A stretch of 13,151 nt of DNA from Candidatus Coatesiibacteriota bacterium (GTDB taxonomy: Bacteria > B130-G9), in assembly GCA_016929465.1 (NCBI GenBank), contig JAFGIT010000052.1, forward strand, positions 1 through 13,151, given 5' to 3'. The translations under genes and the position numbers were made by a program. Below the pieces are notes generated by a model. The model ran no database searches and was not told the origin of the DNA. It was given only the letters and a program-made list of their open reading frames with translations. This document shows positions 7,901 through 13,151 of this stretch, in pieces; the first letter of the stretch is position 1, and every line of letters starts with the position of its first letter.

Positions 7901-9314
7901 TGCCGCCATTTATGCCGGTTGCGCCGATGAGGATATCTCCGCGACCGTCACGCTGTATATCGCCAGTTATATCGACTGAAGTTCCCGCCTGTCCCCAGTT
8001 CAAATATCCGAGGAATGAAGCGTCCGAGTCTTCCAGACTGACATTCTGAGACCACCCGGTTGACTTCCCAAAGATGAGATATGCCTGCCCACCGTATGAA
8101 GCGCCGTCTCCATTGTACGAAGCCCCGATCATTAGGTCGTCGATGTTGTCACCGTTGACGTCACCCTCGCTTGCGAGGGCGCACCCGGCCATATTGTATA
8201 TGCCCTCGCCGAGATACGACGCGTCCGCATCGGCGAGGCTATTCCCCATCTCCCAACCGGATGATTTGCCGAAGATCACATACGCCTTACCCGAATAAAA
8301 TCCCGAATCTCCATTGTATTGTGAGCCTATGACGAAATCATCGAAGCCATCGTCGTTCAGGTCGCCGCCGCCCGAGAGCTTCATGCCCGCGTAGTCGCCG
8401 CTGTTTTCACCGATGTAGGAAGCATCGGATTCGGATAAACTCGCATCCTTGGTCCAGCCGAAGTCCTTGCCGAGTATCAGGTAAACCTGACCTGCACCCG
8501 TATCAACCTCTTCGTTGTAGATGTCCGAAATTGTGAAATCATCGAAACCATCATTGTTGACGTCGCCGGCGCCGCAGACCGTGTACCCAGCTCCTTGTTC
8601 ACCTGCTCCGATAAAAGATGCGTCCGAGTCCGCCAGACTCGTATCCATCGTCCAACCGCCATATTTACCGAAGATGAGAAATGCGTAGCCCGGATTACTG
8701 AAGCTCGGTGCACCGATGACTATGTCGTCGAGGCCATCCCCATTGACATCACCCGCTCCAGAGACCGAGAAGCCAGCGTAATCCGTTTCTGCGATTCCGA
8801 TGAATGAGGCATCGACATGCGCGAGACTCGTGTCCATCGCCCAGCCATGGGCCTTACCCAGAATTAGATAGGCTTGTCCGGCGTCATCGGAGCCTTCGTC
8901 GTTGTACGCAGCGCCGATCAAGAAGTCATCGTAGCCATCGCCGTTGACATCACCCGCTCCGGCGATGCATTGCCCGGCCCTATCACCTTCTTTCTCACCA
9001 ATGAACGAAGCCTCCGCAGTCGCTATGCTGGCGCTAGTCACCCATCCGCTTTCCCTGCCGAAGATGAGGTAGGCCTGGCCGGCCACATTACCTCCCTCGT
9101 CGTTGTAAGGCGCCCCAACTGCGAAATCCTCGAAGCCATCACCGTTGACGTCGCCGACTCCGACGGCGGACGCGCCCAGGTTGTCGCCACTCACCTCCGC
9201 AACGAATGAGCCGTCTGAGTCTTCGAGACTCATGTCCTTTGTGAAGTCACCACGCGCAGTGCCAAAAGACAGAAGCGCAATGATGACGATTGCCAATAGG
9301 AATGCCCTTGTCAT
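1929..9314 (-). CDS. Giant secreted FG-GAP propeller and Ig-repeat protein (about 2461 aa)
   Basis: The product is a very long secreted protein, probably a surface or matrix adhesin. I chose the ATG at 9312-9314 over the upstream in-frame ATG at 9344. It has GGGAGGA 7 nt before it, and it starts a clean signal peptide (MTRAFLLAIVIIALL, likely cut after residue 20). Residues are numbered from that Met. Seven FG-GAP beta-propeller blades span about 25-480, with DVNGDGxxD-type calcium loops. An Ig-like linker spans about 480-583. Fifteen tandem Ig-like domains span 584-2098, each with an AxDxxSGV start and a YxFYTxAxDxAGN end, resembling OmpL47-type repeats. A choice-of-anchor-D/HYDIN-like domain (EIDFDDVEVG ... 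FAPDTEG) spans about 2099-2205. Two homologous domains of unknown type span about 2208-2336 and 2337-2461. I see no LPXTG, PEP-CTERM, T9SS-like tail or C-terminal membrane helix, so the mode of surface retention is unknown. The reading frame is uninterrupted over 7.4 kb. No confident promoter was found upstream. Confidence 0.95.
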   Translation of the reverse strand: MTRAFLLAIVIIALLSFGTARGDFTKDMSLEDSDGSFVAEVSGDNLGASAVGVGDVNGDGFEDFAVGAPYNDEGGNVAGQAYLIFGRESGWVTSASIATAEASFIGEKEGDRAGQCIAGAGDVNGDGYDDFLIGAAYNDEGSDDAGQAYLILGKAHGWAMDTSLAHVDASFIGIAETDYAGFSVSGAGDVNGDGLDDIVIGAPSFSNPGYAFLIFGKYGGWTMDTSLADSDASFIGAGEQGAGYTVCGAGDVNNDGFDDFTISDIYNEEVDTGAGQVYLILGKDFGWTKDASLSESDASYIGENSGDYAGMKLSGGGDLNDDGFDDFVIGSQYNGDSGFYSGKAYVIFGKSSGWEMGNSLADADASYLGEGIYNMAGCALASEGDVNGDNIDDLMIGASYNGDGASYGGQAYLIFGKSTGWSQNVSLEDSDASFLGYLNWGQAGTSVDITGDIQRDGRGDILIGATGINGGTVYLVFGEGGGPELSDHAYTPSYGRTDVDFTFSVHHKNKAGLPPETIEIYVNGTAHNMTFDSGTTDDGTYTWTGRIPEDGVAQYHFEATDSYGRAGRHPASGELDGPIVYDDYVPPTSYCTAPQRSTSSSIVVDYASDDDHAGVKLVTLYYRFNGGGFMESEYSSSNPAGSFSVELTHDNGVYGFYTIAQDNADNVEDPPGSPDSSTIYDNIAPMSSADAGIALYWNAVPIAVDFTAGDGLSGVDRTTLWSSFEGGSWSDSGLTRSGEAGSYNFMAPSGEGGYRFYTISVDMNGNVEKPPASADCNVIYDITDPQSSCACVGNTNKSTVQVDYSASDNYEVDDVSLWYSFNGGSWIDTGQTISSDAGSFTFAFNKGDGIYRFYSISRDLAGNEEDAPSVGDASVVFDQKMPESSCWTADYANSVPFTVQFTASDSGSGVYRTHLYYRYSGQSLWQNSFVAKSGQYGTFSLDPIDITPQFGDGEYEVMTRATDLASNQEAPPEGADDVIVLDRTPPVSSCHVNSTATSAATIDVEFSASDALTGVTLVQLFVSRNDSPWMNTGLQSSQSSGELTYDFAGLDGTFQFVTAAYDRAGNVEELTQMRACSLRRDTGLPVSTSTSPELSNDLSFEVAFEVMDEVSGAQGVELYVRFSTRVETPNSDDWEFTGLYASGAAGSIMYTPPYGIGIYEFFTIARDNSGNLEPMKVSADCVTDYNPGYVITHCFEDTGVAEDIVVLQYEADVGEVPLDHVELWYKHSSDGVTWLGEWSDSGLDSAAEGGALIFPAADGDGRYRFCTVGINEEALIEPFPKDYDFETGVDTTVPESTVWGPTLSGSSPVTLFYEASDAEGDGLFCSDVEWVEIWYSLGEEAVSYDRLHVAPAASVSGSIQFLPPQEGIYEIWSIAIDSLGNEEEAPETADLVLTLDLSSPISSASCAEYGTGFPVEVNYTADDDWSEVESVRLWVRYGTGSWEDSGMADLGGTGTFYYVPVVEREGTYQFYTTATDGAGHSEASSETPDVQTIIDWTAPQTSCDSPPYSNTHSILLSYTAGDAVSGVSEVSAWILTSGVWQDTGQTGPADGSVIEVDVSAWGEGTFGFCTRGVDNAGNRELLPGVAPTATIYDKTKPTSAAGLPSGGIYANKTPVSVPYTAHDARSGLDRIELWFRFGGGDWESSGNYVDISGSPVSTEGSFEFTPESGEGIYEFATRAADMAGNLKELPEEADGGSLTYDRTAPNSAVSYADYYASGFPLILQFVASDSHSDVASVSLFVSINGSQFSDSGLVEVGETGDFVYTPDVISDGVYRFYSIATDGTGNVEAAPDAADAVVVFDLIAPVSVADISADYSNSFPIQVSYTADDALSGLASVTLWVSYNGGTFTDSGLSSGDAAGTFDYSPASNADGTYEFYTRASDCAGNVEEAPAGADGSIVIDRARPNSSCSIADSLTNRFPIQVEFTSSDASSGVKTLEVYYRYNRGTWALAENYEQSSGTLQFTPKTKLDGYYEFFTKAYDKASNAESTGGADDSITVDTTPPASSAIAPSITRDSVFVVSFSASDDGSGVEETSLWYQHNGGEWLDYGAAKTGTVGQFDFDCPAGQGTYKLYTISTDIAGNTELPPAVEDGRTEYKIPAPDISTDKSEIDFDDVEVGDESSRSLWIANVGNADLTVGHIVTDDTAFTPSYEGSLPMVLSSGEDLEIKVVFAPDTEGIFEAELTIESDDPDTASLCIGLSGEGKEVAGEFVVEVSINAAEYSRGDTLEMDIGILNTDEPAKVDLYLVLTYDLGGPEERHWSASMTEACWADGISPVLSAYQVDTDFELEMQWWSSLLPCCKPMVTKSGEYMVRMVAFEEGTFQPISNISTAAFIFDGEPFLSVSTDKDTYTQGVDSLTISLQADLPICLIADVCVVLLTPSGEFWTPAGFGECVWVEGVMPIVSGMEFERGYSFSGPAFTAETLTSPPFDETGSYMLFAAFTETGKSTSYSDVGTAIFTME
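1932..2690 (-). repeat. Tandem duplicate of an unrecognised C-terminal domain in the giant gene
   Basis: The last 250 or so residues of the giant protein are two copies of one domain, with the boundary near position 2300. Copy 1 begins VSINAAEYSRGDTLEMDI and copy 2 VSTDKDTYTQGVDSLTISL. The middle sections align as VDLYLVLTYDLGG with ADVCVVLLTPSGE and as EACWADGISPVLS with GECVWVEGVMPIVS. The ends align as SGEYMVRMVAFEEG with TGSYMLFAAFTETG, followed by TAAFIFD with TAIFTME. The shared pattern (a DxYxxGD-like start, a central Cys/Trp-x-x-G-x-x-P element, a GxYxxxxA strand, an aliphatic-rich end) looks like a beta-sandwich. I do not recognise a named family. Confidence 0.7.
3020..7562 (-). repeat. 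Fifteen tandem Ig-like domain repeats in the giant gene
   Basis: Fifteen diverged units of 291-324 nt (98-108 residues) run end to end. Reading along the - strand, units start near 7562, 7264, 6966, 6675, 6363, 6063, 5758, 5440, 5122, 4827, 4530, 4206, 3908, 3608 and 3314. The consensus is: P-x-S-S-(C/A) at the start; a strand with (Y/F)-x-A-x-D-x-x-S-G-V; an LWY-x-x-NGG-x-W-x-D-S-G strand pair; G-x-Y-x-F-Y-T-x-A-x-D-x-A-G-N-x-E; and P-x-x-A-D-x-x-x-x-Y-D before the next unit. This resembles OmpL47-type and other bacterial Ig-like repeats. The units are clearly homologous but not near-identical at DNA level. Units 7 and 8 are the most divergent and have lost parts of the consensus. A stalk-like extended rod is the likely structure. 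Confidence 0.85.
7920..9250 (-). repeat. Seven FG-GAP beta-propeller blade repeats in the giant gene
   Basis: Seven units of about 65-70 residues each contain a (S/A)-(F/Y)-(I/L/V)-G-E-like opening, a GxGDVNGDGxDDxxIGA calcium loop, and a GxAYLIFGK strand. The calcium loops fall near + positions 9140, 8940, 8735, 8550, 8355, 8145 and 7940. Seven is the full number for an integrin-alpha-type propeller, so the array looks structurally complete. Blade 7 has a weakened loop (DIQRDGRGD). Blade 4 has ISDI in place of the usual IGAP. Such propellers bind Ca2+ and commonly mediate ligand or cell-surface binding. Confidence 0.9.
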
Positions 9315-9321
9315 GCCCCGG

Positions 9322-9328
9322 TCCTCCC
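9322..9328 (-). promoter_or_regulatory. Ribosome binding site that fixes the giant gene's start
   Basis: On the - strand GGGAGGA stands 7 nt before the ATG at 9312-9314, and that ATG opens directly into a signal peptide. The alternative ATG at 9342-9344 would place ten polar residues (LHNYREDRG) ahead of the signal peptide, so the internal ATG is preferred. Confidence 0.75.
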
Positions 9329-9344
9329 TGTAGTTGTGCAGCAA

Positions 9345-9956
9345 TGCCTAAAAGAGGAAGTGCCAGGCCTTTCCAAGCGGCCGGAACATTAAGGGGCGGC
9401 TCCGACCAGGAAGGCATCGCCGCAACTGCCGAAAATGTATTGGATTGTTGGCTCTTCTTTTAGCATGAATTAGGCCGATTATCATCGATTTTGTGCGCTT
9501 AATTTTCGCTTTTTGGCAAAAGAAATCCCGCCGACGCTCGAGATTGACCGCTATGAGCCGAATTGAGCGGTTATGCACATTTACTTCGCTTATTGCGTTG
9601 CGGCTTTATTTCCTAGTTTTGTACCTTTTCGTCCAATTAGGGGACAATTGATTGTCCGAAAAGGTACAAATCCTGGACACAGAGTGAATGACTAGGTGGA
9701 TAGCCCTTAAACTGGCTCTGAATGACCCTTAACGAACCTCCGGAGACGTCCCATAATCCATAATCTTCCCCTGATCCGCATTCAATAGGGCGATGTACCA
9801 GTCCAGAAGTCTTCCCACCGACGATTGAATTCTTCTATAACTAGAGGTTGGGGAAATGTAATATGCTGAGACGAGATTTGGGCATAGTTTGCATTTGTGA
9901 CTGCTTTGGCCGTTCAAGGCGCGGAATGCCTTCTGAAATCAAATGGGATATAGAGC
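9345..9956. other. Gene-free, AT-richer intergenic stretch between divergent genes
   Basis: Over 600 nt separate the giant gene (reading left) from the restriction endonuclease (reading right). The part from about 9430 to 9670 is visibly richer in A and T than the flanking genes. It contains a large inverted repeat (9618-9670) and a weak 6-bp inverted repeat, ACCGCT (9547-9552) with AGCGGT (9566-9571). Both promoters should lie here. A TAATAT at 9859-9864 is a possible -10 for the restriction genes but lacks a convincing -35. Short open frames on the - strand begin at unusual codons and show no recognisable protein. Confidence 0.6.
9618..9670. repeat. Perfect 14-bp inverted repeat with a nested hairpin
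   Basis: TTTGTACCTTTTCG (9618-9631) and CGAAAAGGTACAAA (9657-9670) are exact reverse complements separated by 25 nt. Inside, GGACAAT (9642-9648) pairs with ATTGTCC (9651-9657). The same GGAC (9642-9645) can alternatively pair with GTCC (9631-9634). The structure is seen directly. It could be a regulatory RNA fold, an operator or protein-binding palindrome, a terminator, or a small palindromic mobile element. Its position, about 290 nt before the endonuclease start, does not decide between these. Confidence 0.75.
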
Positions 9957-10775
9957 ATGCGTGAAGTCGAGACGGAGAATTCTATACGACAGATAGTGAG
10001 AAGCTCAGTGGAGTCTTATGCTTCTGGATTCGAGGCCAGGCATTTGGCCGAGGCCGATGATCCGGACGGCACGATAAACATGAAGATCCATAATGTATTT
10101 ATCGCCGCCCTCGGAAAGGACATTCAATACTACACTGCTCTTGTCAGGTCGCTGGATAGCTCACTTGGGAACCTACTCGAGAGAATGGCAATCAATATCG
10201 CCAAGCTGTTCTATGAAGTGCATCAGAGTGTGGAGGGGCCGCTCTATTCCAGCCAGACGAAGATCATCGCGGAACTGCTTGAAGGCTACAAGAACAGGAA
10301 CAATCCTCTGAAGCCCAGCATTGACCACTATCGAAGGCTAAGAGATATGGAGCCAGAAAGCGGAGCGGGGATCAAAACTCATGTGAGTGACTACTATCTG
10401 ATAGACCCGGAGACTCAGAGACACTATCTGATTGAGCTGAAAATAGGTGGGGACCTGGATAATAAGAAGGCTCGGGCGGAGAAGGAAGCCATCTTCGAGC
10501 AATACGCGATACTATCCAATCTACTTGGGAATGAGGCGGACATTCGCTGCTTTTTTGCCACCGCCTATAACCGATTTGGCGAGGGCAAGGAGTGGAATCA
10601 GACCCGAGTCTTGCAGTTTTTCGCAAGAGAGGAACTTCTCATCGGAAGGGACTTCTGGGATTTTGTTTGCTGTGCCCGAGGAGGATATGAGATAGTGATC
10701 GACGAATACAGCGCCTCCGCCCATTTGATAATGAAAGCCCTGGAGAGCATTAAAGGCAGATATTTGCATGATTGA
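9957..10775 (+). CDS. Type II restriction endonuclease, TdeIII-like
   Basis: This 272-residue protein is predicted to cut unmethylated DNA as the nuclease half of a type II restriction-modification system. The catalytic PD-(D/E)XK core reads as D145 (or D150) in SDYYLID, followed by E160-L-K162 in YLIELKIGGDLDNKKA; the D...ExK spacing suits the fold. The N-terminal half carries HNVFIAALGKD and a RSLDSSLGNLLERMA stretch (about 64-78). This resembles the R-S-(F/L)-x-(T/S)-S-(L/F)-G helix found in TdeIII-type enzymes, which recognise GGNCC. The family call rests on memory of that pattern and is less certain than the endonuclease role. The start ATG has only a weak upstream purine tract. The methyltransferase gene overlaps its last 8 nt, so the two are co-translated. 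No controller (C-protein) gene is present. Confidence 0.7.
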   Translation: MREVETENSIRQIVRSSVESYASGFEARHLAEADDPDGTINMKIHNVFIAALGKDIQYYTALVRSLDSSLGNLLERMAINIAKLFYEVHQSVEGPLYSSQTKIIAELLEGYKNRNNPLKPSIDHYRRLRDMEPESGAGIKTHVSDYYLIDPETQRHYLIELKIGGDLDNKKARAEKEAIFEQYAILSNLLGNEADIRCFFATAYNRFGEGKEWNQTRVLQFFAREELLIGRDFWDFVCCARGGYEIVIDEYSASAHLIMKALESIKGRYLHD

Positions 10776-11514
10776 TAGGTTTCAGATTTACAATCAGGAC
10801 GCCCTGGAGACCCTAAGGCAGATTCCCGACAAATCGATCGATTTCGTCCTTACAGACCCGCCGTACAACCTGAGTCAATACTCCACTGGAAACATGAAGT
10901 TTGACTGGAGAGCGGATGTGAACAATGACCTGGCGGAGTGGGACCGTGATTTCGATCCCGCTGACTTGAAGGATGAATTCATCAGGATACTCAAGCCGAC
11001 CGGGAACATCTTCGCATTTTGCTCCTATAACCTGATCGGGAGATGGCATGAGATATATGACCCGATCTTTGACACGTTCCAATTCTTCGTCTGGCACAAG
11101 AGCAATCCCATCCCGAAATTCAGGAAGGCCGGCTTCTTGAATAGCTGCGAGTTGATCGTTTGCATGTGGAACAAGGGACACACCTGGAATTTCGGCAAGC
11201 AGAATGAGATGCACAATTTCTTTGAGTGTCCAATATGCATGGGGCCGGAGCGGCTTCAGGATCCGAAGCATCCCACGCAGAAGCCGCTGAGATTATTGAA
11301 ACACCTTACCGGCATCGCATCCAACGAGGGTGATACAATCCTCGATCCATTCATGGGTGTTGGCTCGACAGGGGTCGCCGCATTGGAAATGGACAGGAAG
11401 TTCGTGGGCATCGAGATCGAAAGGGAATACTTCGATGCCGCCAAGAAGAGGCTGCAGAGTGTCCAGCCTGACATCTTCTCGATCCAGAATAGAGCCGCTG
11501 CGCTAATCAGCTAG
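10768..11514 (+). CDS. Site-specific DNA methyltransferase, beta class (N4-C or N6-A)
   Basis: This 248-residue amino-methyltransferase protects the host DNA from its partner nuclease, using S-adenosylmethionine. Catalytic motif IV, DPPY, is at residues 30-33. Motif X-type HPTQKP is at 168-173, and the AdoMet-binding motif I, DPFMGVGST, is at 193-201. The catalytic motif therefore comes before the SAM motif, which defines the beta class. It is compact, with only a short recognition region (about 105-165) between the motifs, including cysteines C127, C132, C154 and C157. DPPY occurs in both N6-adenine and N4-cytosine enzymes. If the partner really cuts GGNCC, the site has no fixed adenine, and N4-cytosine methylation follows. 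It begins inside the end of the endonuclease gene (ATG at 10768) and converges on the radical SAM gene. Confidence 0.9.
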   Translation: MIDRFQIYNQDALETLRQIPDKSIDFVLTDPPYNLSQYSTGNMKFDWRADVNNDLAEWDRDFDPADLKDEFIRILKPTGNIFAFCSYNLIGRWHEIYDPIFDTFQFFVWHKSNPIPKFRKAGFLNSCELIVCMWNKGHTWNFGKQNEMHNFFECPICMGPERLQDPKHPTQKPLRLLKHLTGIASNEGDTILDPFMGVGSTGVAALEMDRKFVGIEIEREYFDAAKKRLQSVQPDIFSIQNRAAALIS

Positions 11515-11564
11515 TCCGTCCCGGCGGTCCCCAACGCCACGCCCTCATATCTACCCAGACAACA

Positions 11565-13049
11565 TCAAATATGCGCCTCGAAGAACTTCCTGAAATGGAA
11601 ACCGTATATCGCGAGCGTCAAAGCGAGCGGAATCAGGCGAGGCCGCCGGAAGAGCGTCCAGAAGAAAAGGTGCCAATAATGCAGCCGCTCCTTGCCGAGA
11701 ATGCCCAACAAGATGACGGACTTCGGCACAGCCTGCAGATGACTTATCTTCAAACGCGCGGCCTTGCTCCTTCGAGGTCTATGTTCCTTCAAGAATCTCC
11801 GCACCCGCTCATAATATGCCGATGACGCATAAATCCGCCGAACGATCTTCTTATAGCCCTCTATCAGAGTGCTACGGTCCATCCGGGGCACGAAATTCAT
11901 CGACAAGACTGTGCTATCGCCGTCAAATTCATCGAGCAGCCGGCCCTCGTTCTCGAGCCGCTGATAGAGCTTCGTGTCGCGGGGTGCATTCAAAAGGCCG
12001 ACCATCGCACTGACGATCCCAGAATCCTGAATGAAGGTGCTTATCCTCTCGAAGATCGTGGGCGGATCGCTGTCGAAGCCCACGATGAAGCCCGCCATCA
12101 CCCTCAGGCCCGCACTTTGGATCTTCTTCACGCTCAAAAGAAGATCCCTGTTCGCGTTCTGCATTTTGTTGCATTCGGTCAGGGAATTGTCGTGCGTCGT
12201 CTCGATGCCAATGAAGACCGCGCTGAAATTAGCGTGTATCATCTGCTCCATCAACTCGTCATTGTCGGCGATGTCGATCGAGACTTCCGTCAGGAAATTG
12301 AATGGACGCTTCCTTTCTTCAGACCAGTCGATTATGGCCGGTAATACAGAGCCCAATAGTTTGTTGCTATTTCCGATAAAATTGTCGTCAACGATAAATA
12401 CGTCCCCGCGCCACCCCCGAGCGTAGAGCGCGTCGAGCTCCGAGACCATCTGCTCCTTGCTCTTGGTCCGGACTTTCCGGCCATAGAGCAGAGAGATATC
12501 GCAGAATTCGCAATCGAAAGGACAGCCACGAGAATATTGAAGGTTCATCGTCGCATATTTCTTCAGGTCCACCAGTTCCCAGAGCGGGATGGGCGTCGCG
12601 GCCAACTTCAAGTATTCGGAAGATGTATATATCGGCTTCGCCTCGCCTCGCTCCAAATCACTTAGGAAAGGAGGAAGAGTGACCTCAGCCTCATTCAGGA
12701 CAAGGTAATCAACGTCCTCCCGAAAATCCTCATACTCGACGGTGAACAAGGGCCCGCCCGCAACCGTCTTGACGCCCGCTCTCTTGCACCTTGCGATGAC
12801 CTCTTTTGCAGATGGCTTCTGAATCGACATCGCGCTTATGAAGACCAGCTCTGCCCACTTGAGATCACTCTCCTTAAGCCTGGTCACGTTCAGGTCAACC
12901 AGCCTCTTCTCCCAATGCTCGGGGAGCATAGCGGCAACCGTCAGAAGGCCCAGGGGTGGCTGAGCCGCCTTCCTTGAAATGAATTTAAGTGCGTGTTTGA
13001 AGCCCCAGAACGTGTCCGGGCACTCGGGATAGATTAGCAATACTCTCAT
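11565..13049 (-). CDS. B12-binding-type radical SAM protein, DUF4070 kind
   Basis: This 494-residue protein has an N-terminal cobalamin-binding-like Rossmann domain (about 1-140, opening MRVLLIYPECPDTFWGF). The radical SAM core (about 165-370) has its [4Fe-4S] motif at C176-x3-C180-x2-C183 (SRGCPFDCEFC). A C-terminal DUF4070-like region (about 375-440) follows, then a basic and hydrophobic tail ending IYGFHFRKFFEAHI. The usual DxHxxG cobalamin signature is absent; VDLNVTRL sits where it is expected, as in many family members. The tail looks membrane-associated. Characterised relatives include hopanoid-modifying enzymes such as HpnP, so a lipid substrate is plausible, but neither it nor methyl transfer can be read from sequence. 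The start ATG at 13047-13049 has AAGGA 9 nt upstream. Its 3' end is 50 nt from the convergent methyltransferase, with no clear terminator between them. Confidence 0.85.
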   Translation of the reverse strand: MRVLLIYPECPDTFWGFKHALKFISRKAAQPPLGLLTVAAMLPEHWEKRLVDLNVTRLKESDLKWAELVFISAMSIQKPSAKEVIARCKRAGVKTVAGGPLFTVEYEDFREDVDYLVLNEAEVTLPPFLSDLERGEAKPIYTSSEYLKLAATPIPLWELVDLKKYATMNLQYSRGCPFDCEFCDISLLYGRKVRTKSKEQMVSELDALYARGWRGDVFIVDDNFIGNSNKLLGSVLPAIIDWSEERKRPFNFLTEVSIDIADNDELMEQMIHANFSAVFIGIETTHDNSLTECNKMQNANRDLLLSVKKIQSAGLRVMAGFIVGFDSDPPTIFERISTFIQDSGIVSAMVGLLNAPRDTKLYQRLENEGRLLDEFDGDSTVLSMNFVPRMDRSTLIEGYKKIVRRIYASSAYYERVRRFLKEHRPRRSKAARLKISHLQAVPKSVILLGILGKERLHYWHLFFWTLFRRPRLIPLALTLAIYGFHFRKFFEAHI

Positions 13050-13151
13050 TATCTCTTTTCCTTATGATCTTTATGGAGGATTCCATTCAATAAAAAGTCT
13101 GTAATAGCGTCGATGGGCGGGCCGCCTTGGTTCCGCCTCTGTCCAAGCACC
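13050..13151. other. Upstream region of the radical SAM gene, cut by the window edge
   Basis: About 100 nt precede the radical SAM gene. On the - strand they contain its Shine-Dalgarno (AAGGA, complement of 13059-13063) and an A/T-rich patch near 13080-13105. I see no convincing -35/-10 pair and no reading frame in this stub. Confidence 0.4.

Noticed and set aside
3020-9250. The repeat array considered as a CRISPR or satellite-type DNA repeat
   Set aside because: The periodicity is at protein level with diverged DNA, and a single open frame runs through it. There is no spacer structure.
9345-9366. TGGCAC on the - strand before the giant gene, resembling a sigma-54 -24 box
   Set aside because: The -12 element is missing: a T-rich tract without the required GC dinucleotide stands at the right spacing.
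9348-9578. 76-residue - strand frame just upstream of the giant gene
   Set aside because: It covers AT-rich leader DNA, is rich in Arg and Lys without any pattern, and occupies the region where the giant gene's promoter and leader are expected.
9729-9917. 62-residue - strand frame in the intergenic region
   Set aside because: It starts at TTG with no Shine-Dalgarno. I recognise no motif; two cysteines near the start are too little to call a zinc site.
10813-11271. 152-residue - strand frame opposite the methyltransferase
   Set aside because: It is a shadow frame. The + strand carries clear methyltransferase motifs, and the antisense translation shows none.
11515-11564. Possible terminator between the convergent methyltransferase and radical SAM genes
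   Set aside because: Only a 4-bp stem (11523-11526 with 11535-11538) can be drawn and no T-run follows, so it is not supported.

Overview
The window suggests a Gram-negative-type bacterium of medium-high GC content. It has a PilZ (c-di-GMP) protein, Shine-Dalgarno starts, and a very large secreted protein built from FG-GAP and Ig-like repeats. Such architectures are common in poorly cultured phyla (FCB group, Planctomycetota and various candidate phyla). No gene here fixes the phylum, and no rRNA, tRNA, CRISPR array or intact transposase was seen.

Left edge to about 1.9 kb (+ strand): two GC-rich hairpins (50-98) resembling REP-type intergenic palindromes precede a short apparent operon. It holds a family 2 glycosyltransferase of the dolichyl-phosphate/undecaprenyl-phosphate sugar synthase type and, 4 nt later, a PilZ-domain protein with an intact c-di-GMP signature. 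A short hydrophobic reading frame follows that is continuous only if one base is removed. A strong stem-loop at 1871-1906 closes the block.

1.9-9.3 kb (- strand): one giant secreted protein of about 2461 residues fills 56% of the window. It has a signal peptide, a complete set of seven FG-GAP blades, a linker domain, fifteen tandem Ig-like domains of about 100 residues, a choice-of-anchor-D/HYDIN-like domain, and two copies of a C-terminal domain I do not recognise. It has no visible anchor or sorting tail. The likely role is a surface or released adhesin or matrix protein.

9.3-10.0 kb: a gene-free, AT-richer stretch containing a perfect 14-bp inverted repeat with a nested hairpin. It leads into a type II restriction-modification pair (+ strand, 8-nt overlap): a PD-(D/E)XK endonuclease resembling the TdeIII family and a beta-class DPPY methyltransferase. 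This looks like a horizontally acquired defence cassette.

11.5-13.1 kb (- strand): a B12-binding-type radical SAM protein of the DUF4070 kind with a hydrophobic C-terminal end, convergent with the methyltransferase. Its substrate is unknown, although relatives include lipid-modifying enzymes.

The window therefore combines envelope functions (polysaccharide or lipid glycosylation, c-di-GMP sensing, a giant surface protein, possible lipid radical chemistry) with an inserted restriction-modification system. The most notable items are the giant protein with its duplicated unknown C-terminal domain, the nested palindrome before the restriction-modification genes, the frameshifted small membrane protein, and the glycosyltransferase-PilZ coupling.
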